From Mycobacterium deserti (GTDB lineage: Bacteria; Actinomycetota; Actinomycetes; Mycobacteriales; Mycobacteriaceae), in contig NZ_JAODWD010000002.1 of the NCBI RefSeq assembly GCF_025345615.1, positions 930,001 through 994,000 of the forward strand: a DNA stretch of 64,000 nucleotides, written 5' to 3'. Below the pieces are notes generated by a model that was given only the letters and a program-made list of their open reading frames with translations, was not told the origin of the DNA and ran no database searches. Position 1 is the stretch's first letter; each line of letters opens with the position of its first letter. The position numbers and the translations under genes were made by a program. Shown piece by piece: positions 35,093 to 43,933 of this stretch.

Positions 35093-37108
35093 GTGACGGT
35101 AGAAGCCATTCGCGGCGGAGCGGCGGAGGCCGCGGCAATCAAGTCCGGTATTGACCTGACCTACGTCGACTCCGACGCCCGCCCTCAAGACGACCTGTTC
35201 GGCCACGTCAACGGTCGATGGCTGGCCGAATACGAGATGCCGGGCGACCGCGCCACAGACGGTGCGTTCCGCTCGCTGTACGACCGCGCCGAGGAGCACG
35301 TCCGCGATCTCATCAACGAGGCTGCCGCCTCGAACGCCGCGCCCGGCACCGACGAGCAGCGCATCGGCGACCTCTACGCCAGCTTCATGGACGAGAAGAC
35401 GGTTGCCGAGCGCGGGGTGCAGCCGCTCCTCGACGAACTGGCGGCCATCGACACCGCGACCACTCCCGATGAGTTGGCCGCCGTGCTCGGCTCACTGCAA
35501 CGCACCGGCGTCGGTGGCGGCGTCGGCCTGTACGTCGACACCGATTCCAAGGACTCCACCCGCTATCTGGTGCACCTGACCCAGTCGGGGATCGGACTTC
35601 CCGACGAGTCCTACTACCGCGACCAGCAGCACGCCGAAATCCTGGCGGCCTACCCGAAGCACATCGCGGCCATGCTCGCGCTGGTGTTCGGCGAGGGCGA
35701 CCACACCGACACCGCGGCTTGCATTGTCGCGTTGGAGGCCAAGCTGGCGTCCGCGCACTGGGACGTCGTCAAGCGCCGCGACGCCGATCTGACTTACAAC
35801 CTGCGCTCGTTCACCGACCTGCCGCAGGAGGCTCCGGGATTCGACTGGTCCAGCTGGGTGGCCGCGCTCGGTATCACGCCCGCGAAGGCTGCGGAACTCG
35901 TTGTCCGCCAACCTGATTACCTGACCGCCTTCGCCGCAGCCTGGTCGAGCGAAAATCTCGAGGACTGGAAGCACTGGCTGCGCTGGCGGCTCATCAAGGC
36001 TCGCGCATTCCTGCTCACCGACGACCTGGTGGCCCAGGACTTCGCGTTCTACGGCCGCAGGCTCTCAGGCACCGAGCAGATCCGTGACCGGTGGAAGCGT
36101 GCCGTCTCGGTGGTCGAGGGACTGATGGGCGACGCGGTCGGAAAGCTTTATGTCGAACGGCATTTCCCGCCGCACGCCAAGGAGCGGATGGACGAGTTGG
36201 TCGCCAATCTGCGCGAGGCCTATCGCGTCAGCATCAACTCGCTGGACTGGATGACGCCGGCCACCAGGGAAAAGGCGTTGACGAAGCTCGACAAGTTCAC
36301 TCCGAAGATCGGTTATCCGACCAAGTGGCGGGATTATTCGGACCTCGTCATCGAGCGCGACGACCTGTACGGCAACTACCGACGCGGCTACACCCTCGAA
36401 TACGACCGCGATCTGGCCAAGCTCGGCGGCCCGGTCGATCGCGACGAATGGTTCATGACGCCGCAGACCGTCAACGCCTACTACAACCCCGGGATGAATG
36501 AAATCGTCTTCCCCGCAGCCATCCTGCAGCCGCCGTTCTTCGACGCCGAAGCCGATGACGCCGCCAACTACGGCGGCATCGGCGCGGTGATCGGTCACGA
36601 GATCGGGCACGGGTTCGACGACCAGGGCGCCAAGTACGACGGCGACGGGAACCTGGTCGACTGGTGGACCGACGATGACCGAACCGAATTCGGGGCGCGG
36701 ACCAAAGCACTGATCGAGCAGTACGAGCAGTACACGCCTCGCGAGTTGGGCGGACACGACGGCGCGCACGTCAACGGCGCGTTCACCGTCGGGGAGAACA
36801 TCGGCGACCTCGGCGGCCTGTCGATCGCGCTGCTGGCCTACAAGCTGTCGCTGGGCGGCGAGGAGGCGCCGGTGATCGACGGGCTGACCGGTGAGCAGCG
36901 GGTGTTCTTCGGTTGGGCTCAGGTGTGGCGCACCAAGTCACGCGAGGCCGAAGCGATCCGGCGGCTCGCGATCGACCCGCATTCACCGCCGGAGTTCCGC
37001 TGCAACGGCGTGATCCGCAACATGGACGCGTTCTACGAGGCGTTCGACGTCAGCGAGTCGGACGCTCTCTATTTGGAACCCGAACGACGCGTCCGCATCT
37101 GGAGCTAG
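35093..37108 (+). CDS. zmp1: Zinc metalloprotease of family M13
   Basis: 671 residues from the GTG at 35093 (another GTG three bases earlier is equivalent). The zinc motif HEIGH is at about 502-506 in IGHEIGHGFDDQG, and the third ligand Glu at about 568 in GENIGDLGG, the ExxxD motif of neprilysin-type enzymes. The N-terminal DSDARPQDDLFGHVNGRWL and TPQTVNAYYNPGMNEIVFPAAILQPPFF are family blocks. Zmp1 of M. tuberculosis is a secreted or cell-associated peptidase that dampens inflammasome activation; in an environmental species its role is peptide processing of unknown kind. There is no classical signal peptide. Confidence 0.96.
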   Translation: MTVEAIRGGAAEAAAIKSGIDLTYVDSDARPQDDLFGHVNGRWLAEYEMPGDRATDGAFRSLYDRAEEHVRDLINEAAASNAAPGTDEQRIGDLYASFMDEKTVAERGVQPLLDELAAIDTATTPDELAAVLGSLQRTGVGGGVGLYVDTDSKDSTRYLVHLTQSGIGLPDESYYRDQQHAEILAAYPKHIAAMLALVFGEGDHTDTAACIVALEAKLASAHWDVVKRRDADLTYNLRSFTDLPQEAPGFDWSSWVAALGITPAKAAELVVRQPDYLTAFAAAWSSENLEDWKHWLRWRLIKARAFLLTDDLVAQDFAFYGRRLSGTEQIRDRWKRAVSVVEGLMGDAVGKLYVERHFPPHAKERMDELVANLREAYRVSINSLDWMTPATREKALTKLDKFTPKIGYPTKWRDYSDLVIERDDLYGNYRRGYTLEYDRDLAKLGGPVDRDEWFMTPQTVNAYYNPGMNEIVFPAAILQPPFFDAEADDAANYGGIGAVIGHEIGHGFDDQGAKYDGDGNLVDWWTDDDRTEFGARTKALIEQYEQYTPRELGGHDGAHVNGAFTVGENIGDLGGLSIALLAYKLSLGGEEAPVIDGLTGEQRVFFGWAQVWRTKSREAEAIRRLAIDPHSPPEFRCNGVIRNMDAFYEAFDVSESDALYLEPERRVRIWS

Positions 37109-37109
37109 T

Positions 37110-37158
37110 GATTTCGGCGCGCTAACCGTCGCTGAGCGAACATTAGCGCGCCGAAATC
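37110..37158. terminator. Perfect 16-bp palindrome between zmp1 and the L,D-transpeptidase gene
   Basis: The arm GATTTCGGCGCGCTAA at 37110-37125 is exactly complementary to 37143-37158, with a 17-nt loop that itself contains CGCT-G-AGCG. It begins 2 bases after the zmp1 stop and ends 3 bases before the transpeptidase stop, so it would end transcription from both sides. No T-run follows. Confidence 0.85.
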
Positions 37159-37160
37159 GC

Positions 37161-38207
37161 CTAGAACATCTGCCAGTCGGATGCGCCGTCAGGCTGGGTG
37201 TAGAGGCCGGTGGAGTTCTTGATGACCACCGGGTCGCCGCTACCGAAGTTGTCGTAAAACCACTGGGCGTTGGCCGGGCTGAGGTTGATGCAGCCGTGGC
37301 TGACATTGCTGTTGCCCTGCGCACCGGTTGACCACGGGGCGCTGTGCACGAAGATGCCGCCGTTGTCGATGCGCACGGCGTCCTGCACCTTGATCTTGTA
37401 GCCCTCGTCGTCGGTCACCGGGACGCCGTAGGTCGACGAGTCCATCACGATGTCGGCGAACTTCTCCAGCACGTAGTAGGTGCCGTTCTTGGTCTCGTAT
37501 CCCTTCTTGCCCATCGACACCGGGAACGTCTTCTCCAACTCGCCGTTTCGCACGATCTGCATTTCGTGCGTGGCATTGTCGACCGTCGCGACGAGCTGCT
37601 CGGGGACCGTGAAGCTGGATTTGGTACCGCCCGCGTCGATGTTGACGACGGTGCCTGCGGGCCAGAAGTCCTGGGGCCGCCAGCGCAGCTGGGTGTCACT
37701 GGTCCAGTAGAACCTGCCCGGCACGGGCGGATTCGACGAGATGTGCACCGCGTCCTGAGCCAGCTGCCGGTTGGCGATGGGCCGTTGGAAATTGATGTAG
37801 ATCGGCTTGGCCGCGCCGACTTTCGCGCCGTTGGCCGGGTTGAAGCTCGGCGGCGCGAACACCGGCTCACCAACGTAGGGAGTGGGGTTCTGCCCCGCCG
37901 GAGTCCCCTCGGGGATCGGCTGGGCCGCTGCCAACGGGTTGGCCGGAGGCAGCAACGGGTTCGGCGCCGCGGCGGGCCCCGGCGGCGGCGATGGGACCCC
38001 GAACGGGTTCGCAGGTGGCGGGGGCGGGGCCGGCGGTGCGAGCGGGCCGGGTGGCGGCACCGGCGCGGCGGCCGGGTCGACCGGCGCCGGGGGTGGCGGC
38101 GGAACACCGGGCTGAGCCATCGCCGAGGGGCTGACCAGGACAAGTCCTGAAAGTAGACCAGCCGCCATCACTGCGGTGAGGAGTCGCCCTCTCATCCGCT
38201 GCCGCAT
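37161..38207 (-). CDS. L,D-transpeptidase with Pro-rich N-terminal region (Rv0192-like)
   Basis: 348 residues with GGGAGG six bases before the ATG. A signal peptide ([23 protein letters not shown]) leads into a Pro/Ala-rich stretch of about 90 residues, an Ig-like domain ([21 protein letters not shown]), then the YkuD catalytic domain. The catalytic motif HSAPW...SHGCINL contains Cys at about 306. The enzyme forms 3-3 cross-links in peptidoglycan in the periplasm and is a carbapenem-type target in mycobacteria. Its position near ricR and ilvD matches Rv0192 (one of five Ldt proteins in M. tuberculosis). It is divergent from the PPOX gene. Confidence 0.92.
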   Translation of the reverse strand: MRQRMRGRLLTAVMAAGLLSGLVLVSPSAMAQPGVPPPPPAPVDPAAAPVPPPGPLAPPAPPPPPANPFGVPSPPPGPAAAPNPLLPPANPLAAAQPIPEGTPAGQNPTPYVGEPVFAPPSFNPANGAKVGAAKPIYINFQRPIANRQLAQDAVHISSNPPVPGRFYWTSDTQLRWRPQDFWPAGTVVNIDAGGTKSSFTVPEQLVATVDNATHEMQIVRNGELEKTFPVSMGKKGYETKNGTYYVLEKFADIVMDSSTYGVPVTDDEGYKIKVQDAVRIDNGGIFVHSAPWSTGAQGNSNVSHGCINLSPANAQWFYDNFGSGDPVVIKNSTGLYTQPDGASDWQMF

Positions 38208-38435
38208 ACCAAACCTCCCAGTCGCAGAACTCGGTCCAGTGTCGCACAGCGCAATGAGCAGCTACCGCCATCAGGGTGCTGCCTGAGCCCCGACGTTCGC
38301 CCCCTCACGGGCGCTGAACTGCTGTGTTCATCGACTCAGCGCGGCGGACGTTACTTCGCGCTGATTTCCGGGGGAAGGCCGCACGGGCGTCCGGCGTTGA
38401 AAATCGCGACAACACCTGACCGAGAGGAAGCTTCG

Positions 38436-38825
38436 ATGGCTGCCATTCCACGTGGCTACGAGTCCCTTCTGGAGCGCCCGCTGTACGGTCACCTGGCGAC
38501 AACCAGGCCCGACGGCGATCCCCAGGTGAACCCGATGTGGTTCGACTGGGACGGCGAACTGCTGCGCTTCACCCACACCAACAAGCGGCAGAAGTACCGC
38601 AACATCGAGGCGAACCCCCACGTGGCGATGTCGATCAGCGACCCCGACAATCCGTACCGCTACCTCGAGGTGCGCGGCGTCGTCGAAGAAATCGTTCCCG
38701 ACCCCACCGGAGCGTTCTATCTGCAGCTCAACGACCGCTACAGCGGCCCGCTGACCGAGCCACCCGCGGACAAGGCCGATCGGGTGATCCTCGTCGTTCG
38801 CCCCACCGGGTTCAGCAAGCAGTGA
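38436..38825 (+). CDS. PPOX-class F420-dependent oxidoreductase
   Basis: 129 residues from the ATG at 38436, with GAGAGGA upstream. The split beta-barrel opening [33 protein letters not shown] and the basic [19 protein letters not shown] segment are typical of actinobacterial pyridoxamine-oxidase-like enzymes that bind deazaflavin F420. The substrate is unknown. Its stop overlaps the convergent acetyltransferase gene by 14 bp. Confidence 0.88.
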   Translation: MAAIPRGYESLLERPLYGHLATTRPDGDPQVNPMWFDWDGELLRFTHTNKRQKYRNIEANPHVAMSISDPDNPYRYLEVRGVVEEIVPDPTGAFYLQLNDRYSGPLTEPPADKADRVILVVRPTGFSKQ

Positions 38826-39309
38826 GCGCGAGTTCCCATCGCCACAGCGGCCCCTCCTCGGGGTCGACGAACTCAGCGCTCCTGGTGAAGCCGAGGCTGC
38901 GCAGCACACCGGTCGACGGGTTGACCTGAGCAAGCGTATTGGCGATGACGGTGCGGACGGCGCCGCTGTGCCCCGCCTTGGCGACGAGGGCTCCGGCGGC
39001 CGCCGTGCCGAGGCCCTTTCCGCGGTATGCCGGTGCGAGTTCGTAACCAATCTCGACGATGCCGTCGCGCGGCGGACCAACGAAACCGCCCGATCCGATC
39101 AGCACGTCGCCGTCGAAGAAGAAGTGCATCCACCAGTCAGCCTCGTCGGGGCGGTCGCGCAGGCGATCGGTGGTGAAGTCGATGGACTCGGGGAACTCCG
39201 GCCAGCCTTGGGGAACTGGGCTGCCGATCAGATCGCCGAACGCCGCAGGCCCATCCTTCAGCGCGACAAGATGCGCCAGAGTGGCGGGCAACAGGCGAAC
39301 ATGGGACAT
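38812..39309 (-). CDS. GNAT-family acetyltransferase
   Basis: 165 residues. The acetyl-CoA binding motif is [26 protein letters not shown] at about 92-116, preceded by [14 protein letters not shown] and followed by [24 protein letters not shown]. This layout is of the RimJ/RimL-like group that acetylates amino groups of proteins or small molecules; the substrate is not predictable. Its ATG is immediately adjacent to, or overlaps, the start of the divergent thiamine-binding-type gene, so both must be transcribed from within each other's coding DNA or as leaderless messages. Confidence 0.85.
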   Translation of the reverse strand: MSHVRLLPATLAHLVALKDGPAAFGDLIGSPVPQGWPEFPESIDFTTDRLRDRPDEADWWMHFFFDGDVLIGSGGFVGPPRDGIVEIGYELAPAYRGKGLGTAAAGALVAKAGHSGAVRTVIANTLAQVNPSTGVLRSLGFTRSAEFVDPEEGPLWRWELALTAC

Positions 39310-39603
39310 GTGATTGTTGCTTTCAGTGTGAGTCCGATGGGCGGCGACGACAGTGTGGGCGAGGCGGTGGCCGACGCGATTCGGGTGGTTCGCGCGTCGG
39401 GCCTACCGAACGAGACTAATGCGATGTTCACCAACATCGAGGGCGAGTGGGACGAGGTGATGCCCGTCGTGAAGCGGGCCGTCGAAGCCGTCGCCGCCGC
39501 TGCGCCGCGGGTGAGTCTGGTGCTCAAGGCCGACATCCGGCCCGGCCATACCGGTCAACTCACCGCCAAGGTGCAGCGCATCGAAGATGCGCTCGGCGGC
39601 TAG
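39301..39603 (+). CDS. MTH1187/YkoF-like thiamine-binding family protein
   Basis: 100 residues from ATG at 39301, or 97 from the GTG at 39310. The opening [32 protein letters not shown] and the later [21 protein letters not shown] and [13 protein letters not shown] are the ferredoxin-like fold of the MTH1187 family. Some members bind thiamine or its precursors, and others are simply conserved proteins of unknown role. The start lies head-to-head with the acetyltransferase start. Its stop overlaps ricR by 4 bp. Confidence 0.8.
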   Translation: MGHVIVAFSVSPMGGDDSVGEAVADAIRVVRASGLPNETNAMFTNIEGEWDEVMPVVKRAVEAVAAAAPRVSLVLKADIRPGHTGQLTAKVQRIEDALGG

Positions 39604-39899
39604 GAGCGGACCAGCCGGGCGATCGCGGCCGAGGCCTCGGCCAGCTTGGCGTCGGCCTGCTCACTGCCCTCGGACACCGCTTGGGTCACGCAGTGGCCGA
39701 GGTGTTCGTCGAGCAGACCCAGAGCGACCGACTGCAGTGCGCTGTTGACCGCACTGATCTGGGTGAGGACGTCGATGCAGTACTTGTCCTCGTCGATCAT
39801 CTTCGCGATGCCGCGAACCTGGCCCTCGATGCGCCGCAGCCGCTTGGCGTAGTTGTCCTTCTGCGACGAGTAGCCGTGCGCGCCGGCTGTTTCAGCCAT
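39600..39899 (-). CDS. ricR: Copper-sensing repressor of the CsoR family (RicR)
   Basis: 99 residues. The all-helical CsoR fold is clear: [39 protein letters not shown] contains the conserved Cys of the W-x-Y-Z fingerprint, and [10 protein letters not shown] gives the His and second Cys. Together these form the Cu(I) site (Cys, His, Cys). In M. tuberculosis RicR (Rv0190) represses a copper-protection regulon including itself. Here it overlaps the end of the DUF305 lipoprotein gene by 8 bp, so both are controlled from the palindromic site at 40521-40537. Confidence 0.92.
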   Translation of the reverse strand: MAETAGAHGYSSQKDNYAKRLRRIEGQVRGIAKMIDEDKYCIDVLTQISAVNSALQSVALGLLDEHLGHCVTQAVSEGSEQADAKLAEASAAIARLVRS

Positions 39900-40503
39900 T
39901 CTGACCGCCTTCCAGCATCCGCTTCATCTGACCGATCTCGGCCTGTTGAGTATCGGCGATGGTCTGCGCCATGCGCTTGGCGTCCTCGTTGGCACCGTTG
40001 GCCACCTCGGCCTTGGCCATTTCGATTGCCCCTTCGTGATGCGCGATCATCGACTGCAGCCACAGTGTGTCGAACTCTTGGCCGCGCAGCGACTGCAATT
40101 TCGTCATCGTGGCGTCGTCGACCATGCCCTGCATCGAACCGTGGCCTTCGTGTCCGCCGCCTGCGGAGTCGTCGGGGTTCTCGTTCCACTGCACCAGGAA
40201 CACCCGCAAGGCCTTGATCTCCGGCTCCTGCGCGGCGGCGATCTGCTCGGCAATGGCGAGGACTTCCGGGTTGGTCGATCGGTCCGGCACCATCGCCGAC
40301 ATCTCGACGGCCTGCTCGTGGTGCGGGATCATGTTGGTCGCGAACGCGACATCGTCGGCGTTGAAGCCTGCCGGTTCCCCGCTGACAACGGGCGATTCCG
40401 ATTGCTCGTGGTCGGCATGCTCGCCGGACGACTGCTCGGTGCAGGAGGTCAGGAACAATGCGGCGATGAGCGCGGCCAGGACTGCGGTGAGGCGAGAGAT
40501 CAT
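39892..40503 (-). CDS. DUF305 copper-associated lipoprotein
   Basis: 203 residues from the ATG at 40503. The signal sequence LTAVLAALIAALFLTSCTEQ has the lipobox FLTSC with the Cys near residue 21. Two DUF305 repeats each carry the HHE motif: NMIPHHEQAVEMSAM and SMIAHHEGAIEMAKAEV. A Met/His-rich insert (GGGHEGHGSMQGM) lies between them. DUF305 is a ferritin-like metal-binding domain often found in copper-resistance loci. It is the first gene of the ricR transcript, with the copper-type operator 18 bp upstream, so copper binding or sequestration at the outer membrane face is likely. Confidence 0.9.
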   Translation of the reverse strand: MISRLTAVLAALIAALFLTSCTEQSSGEHADHEQSESPVVSGEPAGFNADDVAFATNMIPHHEQAVEMSAMVPDRSTNPEVLAIAEQIAAAQEPEIKALRVFLVQWNENPDDSAGGGHEGHGSMQGMVDDATMTKLQSLRGQEFDTLWLQSMIAHHEGAIEMAKAEVANGANEDAKRMAQTIADTQQAEIGQMKRMLEGGQNG

Positions 40504-40520
40504 GTCGTCCAGAGTACCGA

Positions 40521-40537
40521 ATACCCCGCAGGGGTAT
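40521..40537. promoter_or_regulatory. RicR/CsoR-type operator ATACCCCGCAGGGGTAT
   Basis: A perfect 7+7 inverted repeat with a 3-bp centre, matching the pattern of TACCC/GGGTA palindromes bound by mycobacterial RicR. It lies 18 bp upstream of the DUF305-ricR unit and 46 bp before the divergent ilvD start. Copper-responsive autoregulation is the likely function. Confidence 0.8.
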
Positions 40538-40582
40538 CTATAACGGTTTGGCCGGGCGAAATGCCGAGGGCATACTGACGTC

Positions 40583-42289
40583 ATGCCCTCAGAGCACGAG
40601 TCCGTCGATATCAAGCCTCGCAGTCGCGACGTTACCGACGGTCTGGAGAAAGCCGCGGCCCGCGGGATGCTGCGGGCCGTCGGCATGGGGGACGAGGACT
40701 TCGCCAAGCCACAGATCGGCGTCGGCTCGTCGTGGAACGAGATCACGCCGTGCAACCTCTCGCTGGACCGGCTGGCGAAAGCCGTCAAGGACGGGGTGCA
40801 CGCCGCGGGCGGTTTCCCGATGGAGTTCGGCACCATTTCGGTGTCCGACGGCATCTCGATGGGCCACGAAGGCATGCACTTCTCGCTGGTGTCGCGCGAG
40901 GTGATCGCCGACAGCGTCGAGGTCGTCATGCAGGCCGAACGCCTCGACGGCTCGGTCCTGCTCGCCGGCTGCGACAAGTCGCTGCCCGGCATGCTGATGG
41001 CCGCCGCCCGCCTCGACCTGGCCTCGGTGTTCCTCTACGCCGGTTCGATCCTGCCCGGCAGGGCCAAACTGTCGGACGGCACCGAGCGCGAGGTGACGAT
41101 CATCGACGCGTTCGAAGCCGTCGGCGCGTGCGCGCGCGGGTTGATGCCGCGCGAGGACGTCGATGCGATCGAACGCGCCATCTGCCCCGGCGAAGGCGCG
41201 TGCGGCGGAATGTACACCGCCAACACCATGGCGTCCGCGGCCGAGGCGCTGGGCATGTCGCTGCCGGGCAGCGCCGCCCCGCCTGCCACCGACCGCCGCC
41301 GGGACGGGTTTGCGCGCCGCAGCGGGCAGGCCGTCGTGGAACTGTTGCGCCGCGGCATCACCGCCCGCGACATCCTCACCAAGGAGGCGTTCGAGAACGC
41401 CATCGCGGTGGTGATGGCGTTCGGCGGCTCGACCAACGCGGTGCTGCACCTGCTGGCCATCGCGCATGAGGCTGACGTCAAGCTGACACTCGAGGACTTC
41501 ACCAGGGTCGGCAACAAGGTGCCGCACCTGGCGAACGTCAAACCCTTCGGACAGCACGTCATGACCGACGTCGACCGCATCGGCGGCGTGCCGGTGGTGA
41601 TGAAGGCGCTGCTGGATGCCGGCCTGATGCACGGCGATTGCCTCACCGTCACCGGTAACACGCTGGCGCAGAACCTGGCTCACATCGCCCCGCCCGACCC
41701 CGACGGCAAGGTGCTGCGTGCGCTGTCGGACCCGATTCACCCGACCGGCGGCATCACGATCCTGCACGGAACACTGGCGCCCGAGGGCGCGGTGGTCAAG
41801 TCCGCGGGCTTCGACTCCGACGTCTTCGAGGGCACGGCAAGGGTTTTCGAACGCGAACGCGCGGCGCTCGACGCTCTCGAGGACGGCACCATCCAGGCCG
41901 GCGACGTCGTCGTCATCCGCTACGAGGGCCCCAAGGGTGGCCCCGGCATGCGGGAGATGCTCGCGATCACCGGCGCCATCAAGGGTGCGGGCCTCGGCAA
42001 GGACGTGTTGTTGATGACCGACGGCCGGTTCTCCGGCGGCACCACCGGGCTGTGTGTGGGCCATATCGCGCCCGAGGCCGTCGACGGCGGGCCGATCGCC
42101 TTCCTGGCCGACGGTGACCGCATCCGCCTCGATGTCGCCAACGGCACGCTCGACGTCCTGGTCGATGCGTCCGAATTCGACGAGCGGAAGGCGGGTTTCA
42201 CTCCGCTGCCGCCGCGCTACACCACCGGTGTGCTGGCCAAGTACACCAAGCTGGTCGGCTCGGCGGCAGGCGGAGCGGTCTGCGGCTGA
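40583..42289 (+). CDS. ilvD: Dihydroxy-acid dehydratase
   Basis: 568 residues, a normal length. It dehydrates 2,3-dihydroxy-isovalerate and its methylvalerate homologue to the keto acids in branched-chain amino acid synthesis. The iron-sulfur ligand Cys residues are in [19 protein letters not shown] and [28 protein letters not shown]; a third Cys falls in NEITPCNLS. The C-terminal [23 protein letters not shown] is a family signature. The gene is adjacent to ricR as Rv0189c is to Rv0190. Its start lies 46 bp from the copper operator, but copper control of ilvD is not shown. Confidence 0.97.
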   Translation: MPSEHESVDIKPRSRDVTDGLEKAAARGMLRAVGMGDEDFAKPQIGVGSSWNEITPCNLSLDRLAKAVKDGVHAAGGFPMEFGTISVSDGISMGHEGMHFSLVSREVIADSVEVVMQAERLDGSVLLAGCDKSLPGMLMAAARLDLASVFLYAGSILPGRAKLSDGTEREVTIIDAFEAVGACARGLMPREDVDAIERAICPGEGACGGMYTANTMASAAEALGMSLPGSAAPPATDRRRDGFARRSGQAVVELLRRGITARDILTKEAFENAIAVVMAFGGSTNAVLHLLAIAHEADVKLTLEDFTRVGNKVPHLANVKPFGQHVMTDVDRIGGVPVVMKALLDAGLMHGDCLTVTGNTLAQNLAHIAPPDPDGKVLRALSDPIHPTGGITILHGTLAPEGAVVKSAGFDSDVFEGTARVFERERAALDALEDGTIQAGDVVVIRYEGPKGGPGMREMLAITGAIKGAGLGKDVLLMTDGRFSGGTTGLCVGHIAPEAVDGGPIAFLADGDRIRLDVANGTLDVLVDASEFDERKAGFTPLPPRYTTGVLAKYTKLVGSAAGGAVCG

Positions 42290-42327
42290 CGCTTCGCCGG
42301 CGCGGCTCAGCTGCCGCGAGCGTGAGG

Positions 42328-42732
42328 TTATGCGGTGGCCATCCGGTCGATCCGCGCAAGGGCGATCGCACAGACCGACAGATAGGGCGGCGCCCACCAG
42401 GGCACCCCGAACGCGACTTTGCAGCCGCCGTCCGTCGGCACGACCTCGTGCCGGGTCGCGCGCAGTCCCGCCACCTCCCACGCCCAGCTGCGGAGCTCTT
42501 CGAACTCGACGACCGTGAACGGCAGTGCGATGCCTACCGGCGCCCACACCTTGCCGCGCGCGCCGAGCCGGAACGGGCCCGGTTCGGACAACTCCGCGCG
42601 TTGGATCGGCGGCCCCCATTCGGGCCACGCGTCGAGGTCTGTCAGCAGATTCCAGACGACTTCGACGGGCGCGGCGATACGACGTTCGACAGTCGGCATG
42701 CGTCGACGGAACGTGAGGTCCATCAACGCCAT
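42328..42732 (-). CDS. SRPBCC (polyketide cyclase/START-like) family protein
   Basis: 134 residues; starts at 42732 or at the internal Met of MDLTFRRR are possible. The opening VERRIAAPVEVVWNLLTDLDAWPEWGPPIQRAEL is the classic SRPBCC fold entry, followed by TVVEFEELRSWAWEVAGLRATRHEV. The fold holds a hydrophobic ligand pocket; the ligand is unknown. It is convergent with ilvD and 42 bp downstream of the methyltransferase gene on the same strand. Confidence 0.82.
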   Translation of the reverse strand: MALMDLTFRRRMPTVERRIAAPVEVVWNLLTDLDAWPEWGPPIQRAELSEPGPFRLGARGKVWAPVGIALPFTVVEFEELRSWAWEVAGLRATRHEVVPTDGGCKVAFGVPWWAPPYLSVCAIALARIDRMATA

Positions 42733-42774
42733 ATGCCCGAACGGCAGACCGCTAAACGACCGGCTGCCGGGGCC

Positions 42775-43437
42775 TCACTTCACCAGCGCGACCGCGAAGC
42801 CGTCCCAATTCTTGGTGCCGACGGTCTGTATCGCGGCCGCCTCCAACCGGGGGTGCTCACCCATCATCGCGAGCATGGCGCGGATGGCGTGGGCCTGTTG
42901 ATCTTCGGGGGTCGGGTCGAGCACTCGGCCCATCCGGGCGATGTTGTCGACCACGACGACCGCGCCTGGAACGGCAAGCTGGACCGCCCACTCGACGTAG
43001 GCGACGTTGTTCTCCTTGTCGGCGTCGATGAAGAAGAAGTCGAAACGCTCGCCACGCTGCTCCAGTTCGGGAAGCGCATCCAGCGCGGCGCTGACGATGA
43101 CCTCCACCCGGTCCTCGACACCGGCACGCGCCAAGTTCGCCATGGCGACCTCCGCGTGCTTCGGTTCGTACTCCAGGGTGACGACGCGGCCGTGCGCGCC
43201 GACGGCGCGCGCCAGCTGGATGGTGCTGTAGCCGGCGAGAGTGCCGATCTCGAGCACACGCGTCGCGCGGGTTGCGGTCGCCAGCAGGAACAACAGCTTG
43301 CCGTGTTGCGCCGACACTTCGATCGGCGGCATTCCGGCTGCTAGTCCGGCCTCTCGCGCAGCGATGAGCGCCTCGTCTTCGGTGCGCAACACGCGGTTGA
43401 ACAACTCGTCGAGCGCCTTGGCGTCGGGCTCAGTCAC
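42775..43437 (-). CDS. SAM-dependent O-methyltransferase (Rv0187-like)
   Basis: 220 residues from the GTG at 43437 (VTEPDAKALDELFNRVL); a longer frame reaches 43488. The SAM site is RVLEIGTLAGYSTIQLARAVG, then VVTLEYEPKHAEVA. FDFFFIDADKENNVAYVEWA carries the metal-binding Asp typical of cation-dependent, catechol-type O-methyltransferases, and VVVDNIARMGRV follows. Rv0187 in M. tuberculosis is such an enzyme, described with catechol-like substrates. It follows the zincin gene by about 10 bp on the same strand, so it is part of the 42.3-44.7 kb cluster. Confidence 0.9.
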   Translation of the reverse strand: MTEPDAKALDELFNRVLRTEDEALIAAREAGLAAGMPPIEVSAQHGKLLFLLATATRATRVLEIGTLAGYSTIQLARAVGAHGRVVTLEYEPKHAEVAMANLARAGVEDRVEVIVSAALDALPELEQRGERFDFFFIDADKENNVAYVEWAVQLAVPGAVVVVDNIARMGRVLDPTPEDQQAHAIRAMLAMMGEHPRLEAAAIQTVGTKNWDGFAVALVK

Positions 43438-43447
43438 ACGATCGACG

Positions 43448-43933
43448 CTATCGCACATCCTCTTTCGCATAGACCACCCGCAGCACATGGCCGACTTCCG
43501 GGCCCATCACGGCTTCGGCGAGTTCACAGAACGTGGCGACGAACTGCGGCCCGTGCGGCGGGTCGCACGGTTCCAGATGGTGGGCCACCTCATGCAGGAC
43601 CACCAATTCGCGAAGGGCCCAACTGGTTCGAGCTGGCACGGCGATCGTCGCAGCGTTCTCGTCGCGTTCGTAGTGCGCGGCAGTTGTGCCGCGGCGGGCG
43701 CGCACGGTCAGCGGCCCGGCGGCGGGCCAGCGGCTCCCGACCAGGCTGAGGACGTCGTCGACATACCGCTGCACGGCGGCGACGGTGGCGAACCGGGCCT
43801 CCGGTGGCAACGTCATCTGCGTGCCGAAGAACTCGATCGCGCGAGTGCCGTGTTCGGCGGCGCGGTCGAACAGCGTGCGCACGAACTCCTCGGCGGCGTA
43901 GACCTTCGCGCGCTGGATGTCGCGAGGCGTCAC
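43448..43933 (-). CDS. Zincin-like metallohydrolase, TIGR04338 family (Rv0185-like)
   Basis: 161 residues. The zinc motif HEVAHH (in LRELVVLHEVAHHLEPCDPPHGPQF) gives two His ligands and the catalytic Glu, and the later PHGPQFVATF block supplies the third His, as in SprT- or TIGR04338-type proteins. The N-terminal half is helical. The substrate is unknown. The ATG overlaps the stop of the DUF2786 gene upstream by 4 bp, so the two are co-translated as Rv0184/Rv0185 are. Confidence 0.88.
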   Translation of the reverse strand: MTPRDIQRAKVYAAEEFVRTLFDRAAEHGTRAIEFFGTQMTLPPEARFATVAAVQRYVDDVLSLVGSRWPAAGPLTVRARRGTTAAHYERDENAATIAVPARTSWALRELVVLHEVAHHLEPCDPPHGPQFVATFCELAEAVMGPEVGHVLRVVYAKEDVR

